Origin: Leptolyngbyaceae cyanobacterium JSC-12
Lineage (GTDB): Bacteria; Cyanobacteriota; Cyanobacteriia; Leptolyngbyales; Leptolyngbyaceae
Direction of reading: 5' to 3'
DNA: 64,000 bases
Assembly (NCBI GenBank): GCA_000309945.1
Contig: CM001633.1
Location: 5,135,174 to 5,199,173 of the forward strand
In this document: in pieces, positions 19,201 through 28,198 of the stretch
How the letters are laid out: every line of letters starts with the position of its first letter
Numbering within the stretch: the stretch's first letter is position 1
The notes under the pieces: generated by a model
Told to the model about the DNA's origin: nothing
The model's database searches: none
What the model saw: only the letters and a program-made list of their open reading frames with translations
Translations under genes and position numbers: made by a program

Positions 19201-19460
19201 TCCGACAAAACATTTAGCAACTTGACATATTGTTGACGCGACCAGGGAAACCGCCCTAGTTGTTGAATGCTGGCATCGTCAATAGCAACTAGCACTAATC
19301 GATCATCCCAGGGATGTTCTCCCCGCATCCGAAACAGATTATGATAGGCAATTTGCTCCAAAGGCTGAAATGCTCCTGTTTGCAGGAGTAAAGCGATCGC
19401 CAGTGAAGTCAAACCTCCTGGCAATAGTCGCCATTTAAATCGATGGAGATGCCAGTTCAT
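16278..19460 (-). CDS. CHASE2 hybrid histidine kinase
   Basis: A 1060-residue membrane sensor. It has an N-terminal TM helix, an extracytoplasmic CHASE2 domain (about 34-275, with LVLVAIDDASIQQLGRFPW and VVVGVSASGFD), three more TM helices (to about 345), a PAS-like domain (about 415-525), HisKA with His554 (MSHELRTPLNA), HATPase_c (GTGLGLKIS) and a C-terminal receiver with Asp865 (LILMDLHLP). The last 55 residues after the receiver form a helical tail with ILQLIQQIP that recurs in the kinase encoded at 19824-23432. The ligand of CHASE2 is unknown. The start lies eight bases after the stop of a degenerate kinase remnant. Confidence 0.93.
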   Translation of the reverse strand: MNWHLHRFKWRLLPGGLTSLAIALLLQTGAFQPLEQIAYHNLFRMRGEHPWDDRLVLVAIDDASIQQLGRFPWSRQQYVKLLNVLSEADSSIVVIDLIWSESSSRDAELAEAMLRHGQVVLAQAWDSTGLPLSPVPLLADAAIATGHILKDKEPDGSVRQIDLQIQSQPALGVAAIQAYGLVQQPIPLPDLNQQFQINWVGSIKQLPHYSFVDVVQGKISPSVFQHKIVVVGVSASGFDSLVTPFDQSSPPGSVLLHTTVINNLLQQDILHSLNLGWLIVIFLVGGPGLGWILSSCGVRQQLAIISGLCGGWLILSVLLLQANYLSPVALPIALFTTTAATVAISERLRENHLLHQQVERLWSRYRQDLVVSFTEFSDPLIPLQTSTLPQPREAMGRVTQLAVLAEQFGRSQSAQSAIARSMSIGVLAADLNGIVWFCNPVASTCLQISIGSYLSHELVPNWLTQEQWQTSLEQLKTGHSITYKDLRQGECWFDLRLEPLVYKLDDQATQPNGLLLLLEETSDRKKTELELQQAKDAAEVANRAKSEFLANMSHELRTPLNAILGFTQIMSHDPFLSEQNQNYLNIINRSGQHLLELINDVLELSKIEAGRIRLNSTSFDLHYFLESLEQMLRVKAIDKQLTLVFERATDLPQYITTDEGKLRQVLINLLGNAIKFTSQGSVTMRVQKQEIENSSQVSQNLCSDRSPEYLNKSFRLYFEIEDTGPGIASEDLQQLFQAFVQTKTGQQANEGTGLGLKISSRFVQLMGGDITVQSIVGKGSIFRFDILADIAQYNDLIVAPETRRVVMLAPEQPIYQILIVEDRWDNSQFLVQLLSSIGFEVCEAKNGQEALFLWQNWHPHLILMDLHLPVLDGYKTTQQIRSLESSSTDYLSSMERSKHLMEDQDQITDSNPSINEHSIQKTIIIAISADAFEETRMAALTAGCDDFIRKPVQKDELLAQIAKYLKVQYIYEDLASKEHHKNGNTSEMLNTTNLDCHLAQMPYEWVKELHRAAIRGFDEQILQLIQQIPESHAPLANELTNWTYNYQFSRITRLTDQIMK

Positions 19461-19468
19461 AGCGTGAA

Positions 19469-19759
19469 TTACATCCCTTCTACGATATTGACAATTTGAT
19501 GAAATTGAAAAATTATCAGTCTATTTCTCCAATGTTTTGGCAAATGATAGATGCATTGCAGGAATCTTTTGAATGAGTTGCAAAATTTGGTGATGACTAC
19601 CCCTAACAGCACCCCAATCAACGCCATTAAGGCACTCTTGACACATCGCACAGTATATTCAGATTTTATTAACGTCGTTGATAAAACTCGCAAATTACAA
19701 GGTGAATCATCGACAGTGAGAATGTCTTTTTTTAATCCGCTAAAATAATTAGATGACAT
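19469..19759 (-). pseudogene. Remnant of a hybrid kinase (REC N-terminus joined to C-terminal tail)
   Basis: The frame starts MSSNYFSGLKKDILTVDDSPCN, a receiver-domain N-terminus very like the 19824-23432 and 15031-16158 kinases, but leaves the pattern after about 45 residues. Downstream, a second frame reads AVRGSHHQILQLIQKIPAM, the C-terminal tail of the hybrid kinases, and a third frame gives FQFHQIVNIVE, the end of that tail. So the two ends of a kinase of about 1000 residues survive, with the middle deleted and at least two frameshifts. It sits between two intact hybrid kinases that share these ends, so unequal recombination between paralogues is a likely cause. Confidence 0.85.
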
Positions 19760-19823
19760 AGAGTTGAAATGTTAAGTAGCAAAATGACAAAATTTTAATA
19801 GTTTCTTGACTGGATAAGGATAC

Positions 19824-22800
19824 TTATTGAGGAGCTTTTTCTCGATTTTGAATAAAATTCATAATCTGGTGGAACTGGAAATTTTTGACCCATTCAGTCA
19901 GAACATTGGCGATCGCAGCATGAGTGGGGGGAATTTGCTGGATCAGTTGTAATATCCGTTGATCAGAACCTCGAACCGCTGCCTTTTCCAGTTCAGTAAT
20001 CCATTCCATTGGCATAACCTGGAGCAACGAAGGATAGAGATAGGGAGATGAGTTTACGTATCTTGAATTACTTTCATTTGCAATGTATCCTCGAACTTCT
20101 ATCGGCTCATACACATACTGCACACCTAAGTGAGTAGCGATTTTCTCTAAAATAACACCCTCTCGAAAAGGTTTACCTACAAAATCAGTGCATCCGACCT
20201 CCAATGCTCGTGCACGGTCTTCTTCAAATGCACTAGCAGTTAAGGCAATAATGACAGTCTTTGGCTCACTTCCGGTCTCTCCCCTATCTGCCTCCATTGC
20301 TCGAATTTTCTGGGTTGCCTCATAGCCATCCATCACAGGCATTCGTATGTCCATCCAGATCAGGTGAGGATGCCAGCTTTGCCATAAATAAAGTGCTTGT
20401 TGACCATTTACTGCAGATTGCACATCAAAGTTAAGCGACCTCAGTAGTTTGCAAAGCAACTGCCGATTTGCCCAGTGATCTTCTACAACCAAAATTCGAT
20501 AAGTGGGTTGTCCATGAGCAAGTGCGATCACTCTGGGTTTCGTAGGATAGGTCGATAAGTGCCTAAATCGCGTTGTGTTAATTTGAACCTCAAACTGAAC
20601 TAGAGTGCCTTGATTTGGGATGCTATGAATACGAATATCTCCACCCATCAATTGCACAAATGTTCGGCTGATTGACAGTCCTAACCCCGTTCCCTCATGC
20701 AAAACTCCCTCCCGCCTCGCCTGCACAAATGGCTCAAATATAGTTTCTACTTCATCTGGAGCAATGCCAGGTCCAGTATCCTCAACTTCAAAAAAGAGAG
20801 TCGTTTCTTCTACTGTTCCCTTATCTTCTTCTTGTCCATTGTCATTCTGAGACACTTGGCTCCTCACCCTTAGGGCTACGCCTCCTTCAGTCGTAAACTT
20901 AATTGCATTTCCCAGAATGTTAATCAGTACTTGTCTAAGTTTACCTTCATCACCCTGAACATATTGAGGTACATCTGGATCGATTTCACAGATAAGATCT
21001 AAATCCTTAGAATCAGCTTTCAACCGCAACATATCTTCTAAATTTTTAAGTAGATAATGTAAGTCAAAATCACTGATATTTAATGCAACCTTTCCTGCCT
21101 CAATTCTAGACATTTCTAAAACATCATTAATCAAGTTCAACAAATGCTCGCCACTACGATTAATAATTTCCAAATATTCATAAATAACTTGATTGGATAC
21201 ACACTCTCGCATAACGACTTGGGTGAATCCTAAAATAGCATTGAGGGGAGTGCGCAATTCATGACTCATATTGGCTAAAAACTCACTCTTAGCACGATTA
21301 GAAAGCTCCGCAGCTTCTTTTGCCTGCTTCAAAGCCTCCTCCACACATTTGCGATCGCTAATATCGATGTCAACCGTGGTCAAAACCCAGCAGTTGGCAG
21401 CTTCATCGCGTTGGGGCACATACACCTCCGAAATCCAATGGATTGTGCCATCCCCATGTTGAAAACGATACTCCACAGACCCGGATCGTCCTGCCATGAC
21501 ATCCGCTTCCAATGTGGATAAGTAATGTTCCAAATCCTCTGGAACCACTTTGGAAAACCAGAAGCCTGGATCAGAGATAAAGGTTTCCATAGGAAAGCCA
21601 AAAAGCCGTTCATACCCGACGGATCGATACTCCACTTCCCAAGTTCGATCAGCAAACACCCGCACAGATGCGATCGCAGCATTAGCACTGTTTAAGACAC
21701 TACTCAGCTTTGCCTCAGAGTGTTGCAATGCTATTTCTAGTTGTTTACGAGCACTAATATCCCGCGCTACGATAATGACAGAATCATCTGTCAAAGGCGA
21801 AATACGAGCAGAAAACCACTTTGTTTCTTGTTGAATTGGTAAGCTATATTCCACATCAACCGTTTCCCCAGTTTTGAGAGTTGTTTGAATTCCCTCAAAG
21901 AGCAAATCGGCAACCTCTAGTGGCAGAGTTTCATGCAGTGTTTTGCCCAGCATCTCAGCCGCAGGCTTATACAACGTAGGGCTTGGGGAGATCTTTAAAC
22001 AACGTCCAGCGCTATCTCTAACAATAACCGCATCCGTCATAGCAGCGAATAGGCTTGATAGCTCTTTTTCAGTCTGGCGAGTAGCGATAAACTTACCAAT
22101 ACTCTGCGCCATTAATTCAATGATTTCTTTTTCATGATTTTCAAAGCCCTGTGGTCTAGGCTGTTGCGAGAAAAAGCAGAGTGTTCCGTACAACGCTTCA
22201 TCAACAAAAATAGGAGTCCCGATATAGGACTCTATCTGGAGGGATTGATAGAGTGGGTGGCAGCGCATATCGACCATCGCCCCCACATGCTCAAAAGTTA
22301 CTGTTTTTCGTTCCTCTGCCACTTTGCCGCAATAAGCATCCGATAAGCTGACGGTTAAGTTAGGCACTAAACTAGCAATATCAGATTGAACAGCGAGAAA
22401 GGTATAGCAACTGTCGTGAATACGACCCACCGCACCTGCCGAAAAATTCAGCACATCCCGTCCAGCCTGAATGTATTCGACAAAGAGGTCCTCCACGCTA
22501 CTAAACTGCGTGATACTGAGGCGATGAAGTTGTTTGAGACTGTTGCTAAACGCTGCCAGCGCTTGCGATTGTGCTAAAAGTTGGATTTCACCTATTTTGC
22601 GGTCAGTAATATCTCGTGCAACCCAAATCACTGTGTCTTGAGAAATAGGGGATACTTTCGCACTGAACCAAACTTCGCGTCTATCAATGACTAAACAATA
22701 CTCACAATCCTGAGTTTGTCTGGTTTGCAGTGTGTAGTGAATTTGCTCCAGGAAGAGGTTTGCTTGTTCATTGGAGAACACATCATGCAATGTTTTGCCA

Positions 22801-23432
22801 ATTAATTCTGCAGGGGGGAGATAGAGATTGTTGGGGTTTGTAGGCGCAATCTCCACATACCGACCTTCAGCATTGAGCACAAGAACAACATCTGTCATTG
22901 CTGCGAACAGCCCCCGCAGTTGGGATTCTGAAGCACACAATGTCTCTTCTGCTCGCTGGCGTTCTTGAATTTCCTGCTGTAGTTGTTGATTTTGCTGGAT
23001 TAGTTGCTCCCGTTGCTGTCTTAATTCCTGCTGCAATCTAATGAGATGAAATTGATGCTCAATTCGAGCAAGCAATTCCTGGGTCGCAAAAGGTTTGGTG
23101 ACAAAGTCCGCAGCACCGATCGCAAACGCCTTTACCTTATCGTCCGTCTCTTGGGCAACACTCAGGAAAATCACAGGAATATGACGGGTCTGTTCGTTGG
23201 ATTTGAGCTTTTCACAGACTTGATAACCGTCCATTCCAGGCATTTGAATATCTAGCAAGATCAAGTCAGGTGGAGTTAACTGAACATCCAGCAACGCCTC
23301 CTCACCGTTAGCAGCTAAACGAACCTGGTAGTCCTGTTTAGACAAGACTCTGGCTAAAAGCTGCAAATTATCTGGGATGTCATCAATGATGAGAATCAGA
23401 CCTTTCGGTGAATCAACTTGCTCTATGCTCAT
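19824..23432 (-). CDS. Large hybrid histidine kinase (REC-PAS-GAF-PAS-PAS-kinase-REC)
   Basis: 1202 residues, soluble. In order: receiver (Asp61 in LILLDIQMPGMDG), coiled coil rich in Gln (about 135-170), PAS (172-285), GAF (290-455), two PAS domains (460-705), HisKA with His724 (MSHELRTPLNA), HATPase_c (GTGLGLSIS), receiver with Asp1028 (LIWMDIRMPVMDG), and a helical tail of about 55 residues (ILQLIQQIPPTHAAIA). The GAF has no obvious bilin Cys. This gene is divergent from the REC-wHTH-Hpt-REC regulator, 248 bases away, a natural phosphorelay partner because a hybrid kinase of this type needs an Hpt. The ORF is complete with no frameshift. Confidence 0.94.
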   Translation of the reverse strand: MSIEQVDSPKGLILIIDDIPDNLQLLARVLSKQDYQVRLAANGEEALLDVQLTPPDLILLDIQMPGMDGYQVCEKLKSNEQTRHIPVIFLSVAQETDDKVKAFAIGAADFVTKPFATQELLARIEHQFHLIRLQQELRQQREQLIQQNQQLQQEIQERQRAEETLCASESQLRGLFAAMTDVVLVLNAEGRYVEIAPTNPNNLYLPPAELIGKTLHDVFSNEQANLFLEQIHYTLQTRQTQDCEYCLVIDRREVWFSAKVSPISQDTVIWVARDITDRKIGEIQLLAQSQALAAFSNSLKQLHRLSITQFSSVEDLFVEYIQAGRDVLNFSAGAVGRIHDSCYTFLAVQSDIASLVPNLTVSLSDAYCGKVAEERKTVTFEHVGAMVDMRCHPLYQSLQIESYIGTPIFVDEALYGTLCFFSQQPRPQGFENHEKEIIELMAQSIGKFIATRQTEKELSSLFAAMTDAVIVRDSAGRCLKISPSPTLYKPAAEMLGKTLHETLPLEVADLLFEGIQTTLKTGETVDVEYSLPIQQETKWFSARISPLTDDSVIIVARDISARKQLEIALQHSEAKLSSVLNSANAAIASVRVFADRTWEVEYRSVGYERLFGFPMETFISDPGFWFSKVVPEDLEHYLSTLEADVMAGRSGSVEYRFQHGDGTIHWISEVYVPQRDEAANCWVLTTVDIDISDRKCVEEALKQAKEAAELSNRAKSEFLANMSHELRTPLNAILGFTQVVMRECVSNQVIYEYLEIINRSGEHLLNLINDVLEMSRIEAGKVALNISDFDLHYLLKNLEDMLRLKADSKDLDLICEIDPDVPQYVQGDEGKLRQVLINILGNAIKFTTEGGVALRVRSQVSQNDNGQEEDKGTVEETTLFFEVEDTGPGIAPDEVETIFEPFVQARREGVLHEGTGLGLSISRTFVQLMGGDIRIHSIPNQGTLVQFEVQINTTRFRHLSTYPTKPRVIALAHGQPTYRILVVEDHWANRQLLCKLLRSLNFDVQSAVNGQQALYLWQSWHPHLIWMDIRMPVMDGYEATQKIRAMEADRGETGSEPKTVIIALTASAFEEDRARALEVGCTDFVGKPFREGVILEKIATHLGVQYVYEPIEVRGYIANESNSRYVNSSPYLYPSLLQVMPMEWITELEKAAVRGSDQRILQLIQQIPPTHAAIANVLTEWVKNFQFHQIMNFIQNREKAPQ

Positions 23433-23680
23433 TAAAAATGTTCCTAACAGGCTGTCTTGGGTGGTGATGATGGCATCAAAACCGTGATTTCTTTCTTTAA
23501 TTTAGTTGGCAAATGGCTTGTATTGGGGGCTATGATTTTGATATTTTATAAGATTTGTTCTCAGTTTAAAACTTTGATATAGTGATGTTTTGGGTCTTGG
23601 TTAAAGTACTCTCCTCGGCGTTGCTGTTAAACGACATGAGCTAATTTGTAAAAGAAAACTGGCTTAGCCTCAGATCACCC

Positions 23681-25228
23681 ATGCGGATTCTGCTCGTTGA
23701 TGATGATGAATTGCTGGCACAAACGCTGGCACACAATTTGACATCCCAACACTATGCTGTAGACCTCACAACAGACGGTGAAATGGGTTGGGATTATGCT
23801 CAGGCAGCCAATTATGACCTAATTGTTCTGGATGTGAATCTTCCTAAGCTTGATGGGATTCGCCTCTGTCAACGATTACGGCAGACTGGGTATCGTAAGC
23901 CCATCTTGTTGCTCACAGCGAAAGGAGCAAGTTCAGATAAGGTCTTGGGACTAGATGCTGGTGCTGATGACTATGTTGTTAAACCTTGCACCGTTGAAGA
24001 ATTGGGTGCTCGGGTTCGCGCCTTGTTACGTCGTCAGCAGCCAACTGGCTCACCTATTTTGGAGTGGGGTGCTCTACGGCTTAATCCCAGTACTTGTGAG
24101 GTGATGTATGGTGCTCAGGAAATTTCTCTGTCTGCGAAAGAGTACAGCCTGCTAGAGATGTTTTTGCGTCAACCTCAGCGCATTTTTAGTAGCAGTTTGA
24201 TTTTGGAGCATTTATGGGGGTTTGAGGATGCGCCAAGTGAGGAAACGGTAAGAACACACATTAAACGACTGCGGCGCAAGCTCAAATTGGCTGGAGCAGA
24301 GGATTTAATTGAAACGGTGTATGGGATGGGGTATCGTCTTAACCCGCTAACACCCCAAGCCCCATCGGTTGAACGGGCACGTTCCGCGGCAATCGCCCTT
24401 TGGAATCAGTTTAAAGCTCCCTGTTTAGAGCGTATGGCAGTGCTTGAGCAAGCAGTGCTGGAGTTAGAGACGGGTTCTCTATCAGAAGCCTTGCGAAAAC
24501 AGGCAGAATATGCGGGGCACAAATTGTCGGGTTCACTGGGGATGTTTGGATTTCCTGAAGGATCGCGCCTGAGTAGGAAGATTGAACACTGGTTCCAAGC
24601 CTCTTATGCAACAGCCGATCTGCCTAAACTCAAAACCCTGATGGCAAAGCTTTGTGAGGAATTGCAGCAAGCGCCTCGATCCTCGGAGGACACCGACTGG
24701 CAAACTAGCCTGGAAGAAGCGATCGCCGCCCAGAAAATGCCAGCAACCAGTTCACCAGAAGCGCAGGCGACATCAGTGGTTCTACCTAGCCCATCCCAAT
24801 CAGAAATTACCGTTTTGGCAGTCGATGATGACCCTGCTGTACTGGATTCCTTGCACCAGTTTCTCCCCCGGTGGGGGATTCGTCTACAAACGCTGGATGA
24901 TCCACGTCAGCTTGGGGCGACGCTCGCAACAACCACTCCAGACGTTTTGCTGCTAGATGTTGAAATGCCGCATATGGATGGAGTGCATTTGTGCCAGCAA
25001 ATTCGTGGCGACCGTGCCTGGATTGGGCTTCCCATCTTGTTTCTCTCTGCCCGAACCGATACCCAAACAGTTCAGCGTCTTTTCAGCGCCGGAGCAGATG
25101 ACTATATTGCTAAGCCGTTTGCCGAATCAGAAATTGTTATCCGTATTTTTAATCGGTTACAGCGTAATCATTTGTTGCGCAGCCTGGGAGCAAATGATAA
25201 GTATTTGCAATGTCATGAGATGGAATGA
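23681..25228 (+). CDS. REC-wHTH-Hpt-REC transcription regulator
   Basis: 515 residues: a receiver (Asp51, GADDYVVKP), an OmpR/PhoB winged-helix domain ending ETVYGMGYRLNP (about 125-225), an Hpt domain around His280 (AGHKLSGSLGMFG), a Pro/Ser-rich linker, and a second receiver (about 380-500, Asp426 in VLLLDVEMP, Lys in AKPFAE). Having receiver, DNA-binding, Hpt and receiver in one chain allows internal phosphorelay steps. It is divergently transcribed from the large hybrid kinase and 137 bases upstream of a CheY-like gene. Its first 300 residues closely match the 6740-7843 regulator. Target promoters are unknown. Confidence 0.93.
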   Translation: MRILLVDDDELLAQTLAHNLTSQHYAVDLTTDGEMGWDYAQAANYDLIVLDVNLPKLDGIRLCQRLRQTGYRKPILLLTAKGASSDKVLGLDAGADDYVVKPCTVEELGARVRALLRRQQPTGSPILEWGALRLNPSTCEVMYGAQEISLSAKEYSLLEMFLRQPQRIFSSSLILEHLWGFEDAPSEETVRTHIKRLRRKLKLAGAEDLIETVYGMGYRLNPLTPQAPSVERARSAAIALWNQFKAPCLERMAVLEQAVLELETGSLSEALRKQAEYAGHKLSGSLGMFGFPEGSRLSRKIEHWFQASYATADLPKLKTLMAKLCEELQQAPRSSEDTDWQTSLEEAIAAQKMPATSSPEAQATSVVLPSPSQSEITVLAVDDDPAVLDSLHQFLPRWGIRLQTLDDPRQLGATLATTTPDVLLLDVEMPHMDGVHLCQQIRGDRAWIGLPILFLSARTDTQTVQRLFSAGADDYIAKPFAESEIVIRIFNRLQRNHLLRSLGANDKYLQCHEME

Positions 25229-25364
25229 TGTGAGGATTTTCAACACTATTCGGGAATTCTGATTGGAGATTCTGTTTTAGGAGCATTGGCGTATGATTCC
25301 ATAGGTTCCACTCAATCTTGTACACTCAGTTTAGTTAATACATTATTAAAAGCAATCTAATTCT

Positions 25365-25739
25365 ATGGCGGTGAAACGGATTTTAGTCATTGATGATGAG
25401 GCAGATATCCGAGAAATTGCGAAAGTTAGCCTGCAAATGACCAAGCAATGGGATGTGCTAACGGCAGCTTCTGGTAACGAAGGAGTTGCGATCGCAGCGG
25501 ATAAACAACCCGATGCGATTTTGCTAGATGTGGTAATGCCGGAAATGGATGGGCTGGCAACCTTGAAACAGTTAAAGAACAACCCTGCTTCTCAACTGAT
25601 TCCGGTCATTTTGTTAACGGCGACAGTTAAAATCGCAACTCGCAAACAGTATGTTCAGCTTGGAGCTAAAGCAGTGATGAATAAACCCTTTGATCCAGGT
25701 GTGTTGGCAAATCAAATCGAAGCAGCTTTAGGCTGGTAA
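25365..25739 (+). CDS. Single-domain response regulator (CheY-like)
   Basis: 124-residue receiver with intact active site: Asp10-Asp11 (VIDDEAD), phosphoacceptor Asp55 (AILLDVVMPEMDG), Thr in LLTATV and Lys in NKPFDP. No output domain. The last 28 bases overlap the 3' end of the convergent membrane kinase gene (25712-27328), an arrangement that can cause antisense interference. It follows the REC-wHTH-Hpt-REC gene on the same strand and resembles the receiver at 3703-4080. Confidence 0.92.
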   Translation: MAVKRILVIDDEADIREIAKVSLQMTKQWDVLTAASGNEGVAIAADKQPDAILLDVVMPEMDGLATLKQLKNNPASQLIPVILLTATVKIATRKQYVQLGAKAVMNKPFDPGVLANQIEAALGW

Positions 25740-27328
25740 GCCAGTCTGGTTGCACTGAGGAGAGAGGATGCCACAAGGTTGCAAACCTGTTGACGCACGG
25801 GGATTTCGACAACAAATTCAGCCCCTCTGTCCCGTCTGGGTTGACATTCAAGCGTGCCGCCGTGTTGCTCTACCACAATCTGGTAACTAATGGACAGTCC
25901 CAACCCAGTCCCTTTACCCACTGGCTTAGTTGTGAAAAATGGATCAAATAGCTTGGCTCGAACTGCATCTGGAATTCCAGGTCCATTATCTGCAATAGAG
26001 ATTGAGACGCGATCGCCTGCGCTTCTTCGAGTCCGAATCATAATAGCAGGTGTGTGCCGATCAACCCCGTCTTCTATCGCATCAACTGCATTGGTCAAAA
26101 GGTTCATAAAGACTTGATTCAGGGAACTCGGGTAGCATTCAACCAATGGTAATTGTGCATAATCTTTGAGGATGATGATTTTGGGACGTCGTGCGTTCTC
26201 CTGTAAGCGGTGTTGTAAAAGCATCAATGCGCTATCAATGCCTTGATGGATGTCAACCGTTTTCATTTCTGCTTCATCCATATGCGAAAACTGACGCAGC
26301 GATTGCACAATCCCTCGAATTCGCTCAGTACCTATCTTCATTGAGTTCAACAATTTTGGCAGATCATCCCTCAAAAAATTCAGATCAATGTCTTCTATTT
26401 TTTGTTGCAGGCTAGCAGAGGGAGACGGGCATTCTATCTGATAGTGATAAATCAATTCTAGTAGGCTCTGCATATAGTAGAGAGCATGATTCAGATTGCC
26501 CTGCACAAAATTCACTGGGTTGTTAATTTCATGAGCAATTCCAGCAACTAGTTGTCCCAGACTGGACATCTTTTCAGTTTGAATCAATTGCGCTTGCGTT
26601 CGATGTAACTCCTGAATGTAGCGTTGAATATCTGCTTCCTGCGATCGCACTTGTTGGGCAATTTTACGACCATAAAGCACTGCACCACTGACAATTAGCA
26701 GCACGAGAATTGCAACAATGTACCCCAGCTTTTGCACTAACATTGCCATTTCCGCTTGTTGTTCTAGTAGTTGAGTGTTAGTACGACTGACTTTTGTTTC
26801 CAAATTATGTAGTGCTTCAGTGAGGCCAGCAAACTTCTGATCCATGATTGCCATGCGCTCACCAGCGAGATTGGGTAAGTTTCGTTGAAAATAAGAGAAG
26901 ATCAAATCAGCTTCATTAACCATTTCAGTCATACATCGATTTACGACTCTCAACTCTGCCAGGATTGGAGTACTTAAATCAGGATGCACATTACGATACA
27001 CTTCTGCCTGAATTGTTTTCATCTGGTTCGTGAAGAGAGTCAGTGCGACACGCATTCGTTGAGATTCGGCAACAACATTGCGCGATTCAAACACATCATT
27101 ACCTGGTGCATTTACTCTTGAGGCTAGTGCTCCAAGTTCTGAAATATGATTACGCCGATCTGCCCACTGTTGATTGACGACAATCGTTCCCTGATAAAGG
27201 CTGGTAATGCGATTACTAAAATACAAATTGGCAATGACTGCAACCAGGCTAAAGGCTGCCAGACAGTAGTAGCCAATGTACCATTTAGGGTAATTCTGTT
27301 GTGGCTTGAACGTGATCACTTTGTTCAT
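25712..27328 (-). CDS. Membrane histidine kinase (NtrB-like HisKA)
   Basis: 538 residues: TM helix about 18-38, an extracytoplasmic helical sensor of about 160 residues, TM helix about 203-222, a coiled coil ([19 protein letters not shown]), HisKA with His266 ([13 protein letters not shown]) and HATPase_c ([28 protein letters not shown]). The N-linked four-helix-type sensor lacks a recognisable named domain. The same overall plan is found in the IS-interrupted kinase at 53236-55421, with the same HEINNP HisKA type. The gene is convergent with the CheY-like gene and overlaps it by 28 bases; that regulator or one elsewhere may be its partner. Confidence 0.92.
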   Translation of the reverse strand: MNKVITFKPQQNYPKWYIGYYCLAAFSLVAVIANLYFSNRITSLYQGTIVVNQQWADRRNHISELGALASRVNAPGNDVFESRNVVAESQRMRVALTLFTNQMKTIQAEVYRNVHPDLSTPILAELRVVNRCMTEMVNEADLIFSYFQRNLPNLAGERMAIMDQKFAGLTEALHNLETKVSRTNTQLLEQQAEMAMLVQKLGYIVAILVLLIVSGAVLYGRKIAQQVRSQEADIQRYIQELHRTQAQLIQTEKMSSLGQLVAGIAHEINNPVNFVQGNLNHALYYMQSLLELIYHYQIECPSPSASLQQKIEDIDLNFLRDDLPKLLNSMKIGTERIRGIVQSLRQFSHMDEAEMKTVDIHQGIDSALMLLQHRLQENARRPKIIILKDYAQLPLVECYPSSLNQVFMNLLTNAVDAIEDGVDRHTPAIMIRTRRSAGDRVSISIADNGPGIPDAVRAKLFDPFFTTKPVGKGTGLGLSISYQIVVEQHGGTLECQPRRDRGAEFVVEIPVRQQVCNLVASSLLSATRLAYQPKAASI

Positions 27329-27749
27329 TCTGACTCCATCACTAAACCAACTGATTCCCGCTCAGGAAGGATTTCACCCCCCAATCGAACCATAGAATTT
27401 CAGTAAATGATTCCCAGCAAATCAGTTGAACTTATTGGTCTCACGATAAAAAAGAATTGTGGCAAGCTTGTGGCAACCTGTCACGTTAGCAAGAATCTTC
27501 TGATAGTCAATTTCCAGCAGGATTTCTATTAACGTGCTTCAAACTTGGAATTTGCATTGAGGAATCTCATATATCTGTATAGAGTTGAAGCAATAGTTAA
27601 AGCAATCATTAGCTGGATCGAAATAGAAACTCCTTAGAATAGCGGGCAGTTTGTCACATCGATGTCACATTTAAAATTTACTATCGAGAGAGGTAGAGTC
27701 AGTTTTCTATAAGCTGATTCAGCCATTAGTCTTATTAGATGTTCTCATT
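27329..27749. other. Divergent intergenic region
   Basis: 421 bases between the membrane kinase (minus) and a small plus-strand gene, so it should hold two promoters. It is AT-rich. No inverted repeat, RNA gene or confident regulator site was seen. Confidence 0.5.
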
Positions 27750-28088
27750 ATGCTGGCACAGTTGCCCCCACTCAATTCATCCCCCTTGAATCAAGGTTTA
27801 GGTAAGATGGTGCCTCCATTAGTTTTAGACGAATGCTTAGTAAATCGATTCAAATACTGGAAAGAGGGAATTCGGCAAGGGATGTGTCACAATGGTGAGT
27901 TGTATGCCTTGTTACAAGAGTTTTCAGCAGACGAACGTTTAAGAGCTTATGCTATGGCATACGAACAGACTGAGAAAGGCGTAGAAGTTTGTATCACAGT
28001 TTCTAAGAAATCCTATTGCGTTTGGTTGCGTTTGCGATCGCTCAGCCATTTAACTGAATCTTCATTAATGCCGAGCAGCGAGAGATAA
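27750..28088 (+). CDS. Hypothetical protein, 112 residues
   Basis: A soluble protein of 112 residues with three Cys (LDECLV, GMCHNG and KSYCVW). The central part GELYALLQEFSADERLRAYAMAYE is helical, followed by a two-stranded region (VEVCITVSKKSYCVWLRLRS). I do not recognise a named family. It precedes the HisKA-EAL gene by 110 bases on the same strand, so a signalling role or cotranscription is possible but unproven. Confidence 0.6.
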   Translation: MLAQLPPLNSSPLNQGLGKMVPPLVLDECLVNRFKYWKEGIRQGMCHNGELYALLQEFSADERLRAYAMAYEQTEKGVEVCITVSKKSYCVWLRLRSLSHLTESSLMPSSER

Positions 28089-28198
28089 AATTTTCCATAT
28101 TTGTGAGCAGCCATCTTACCAATGATTCAACACTAAATAATTTACGAACTGAGTAACTTACGATAGTTTACATACTAATTTTTGTCAGGATAATCTGT

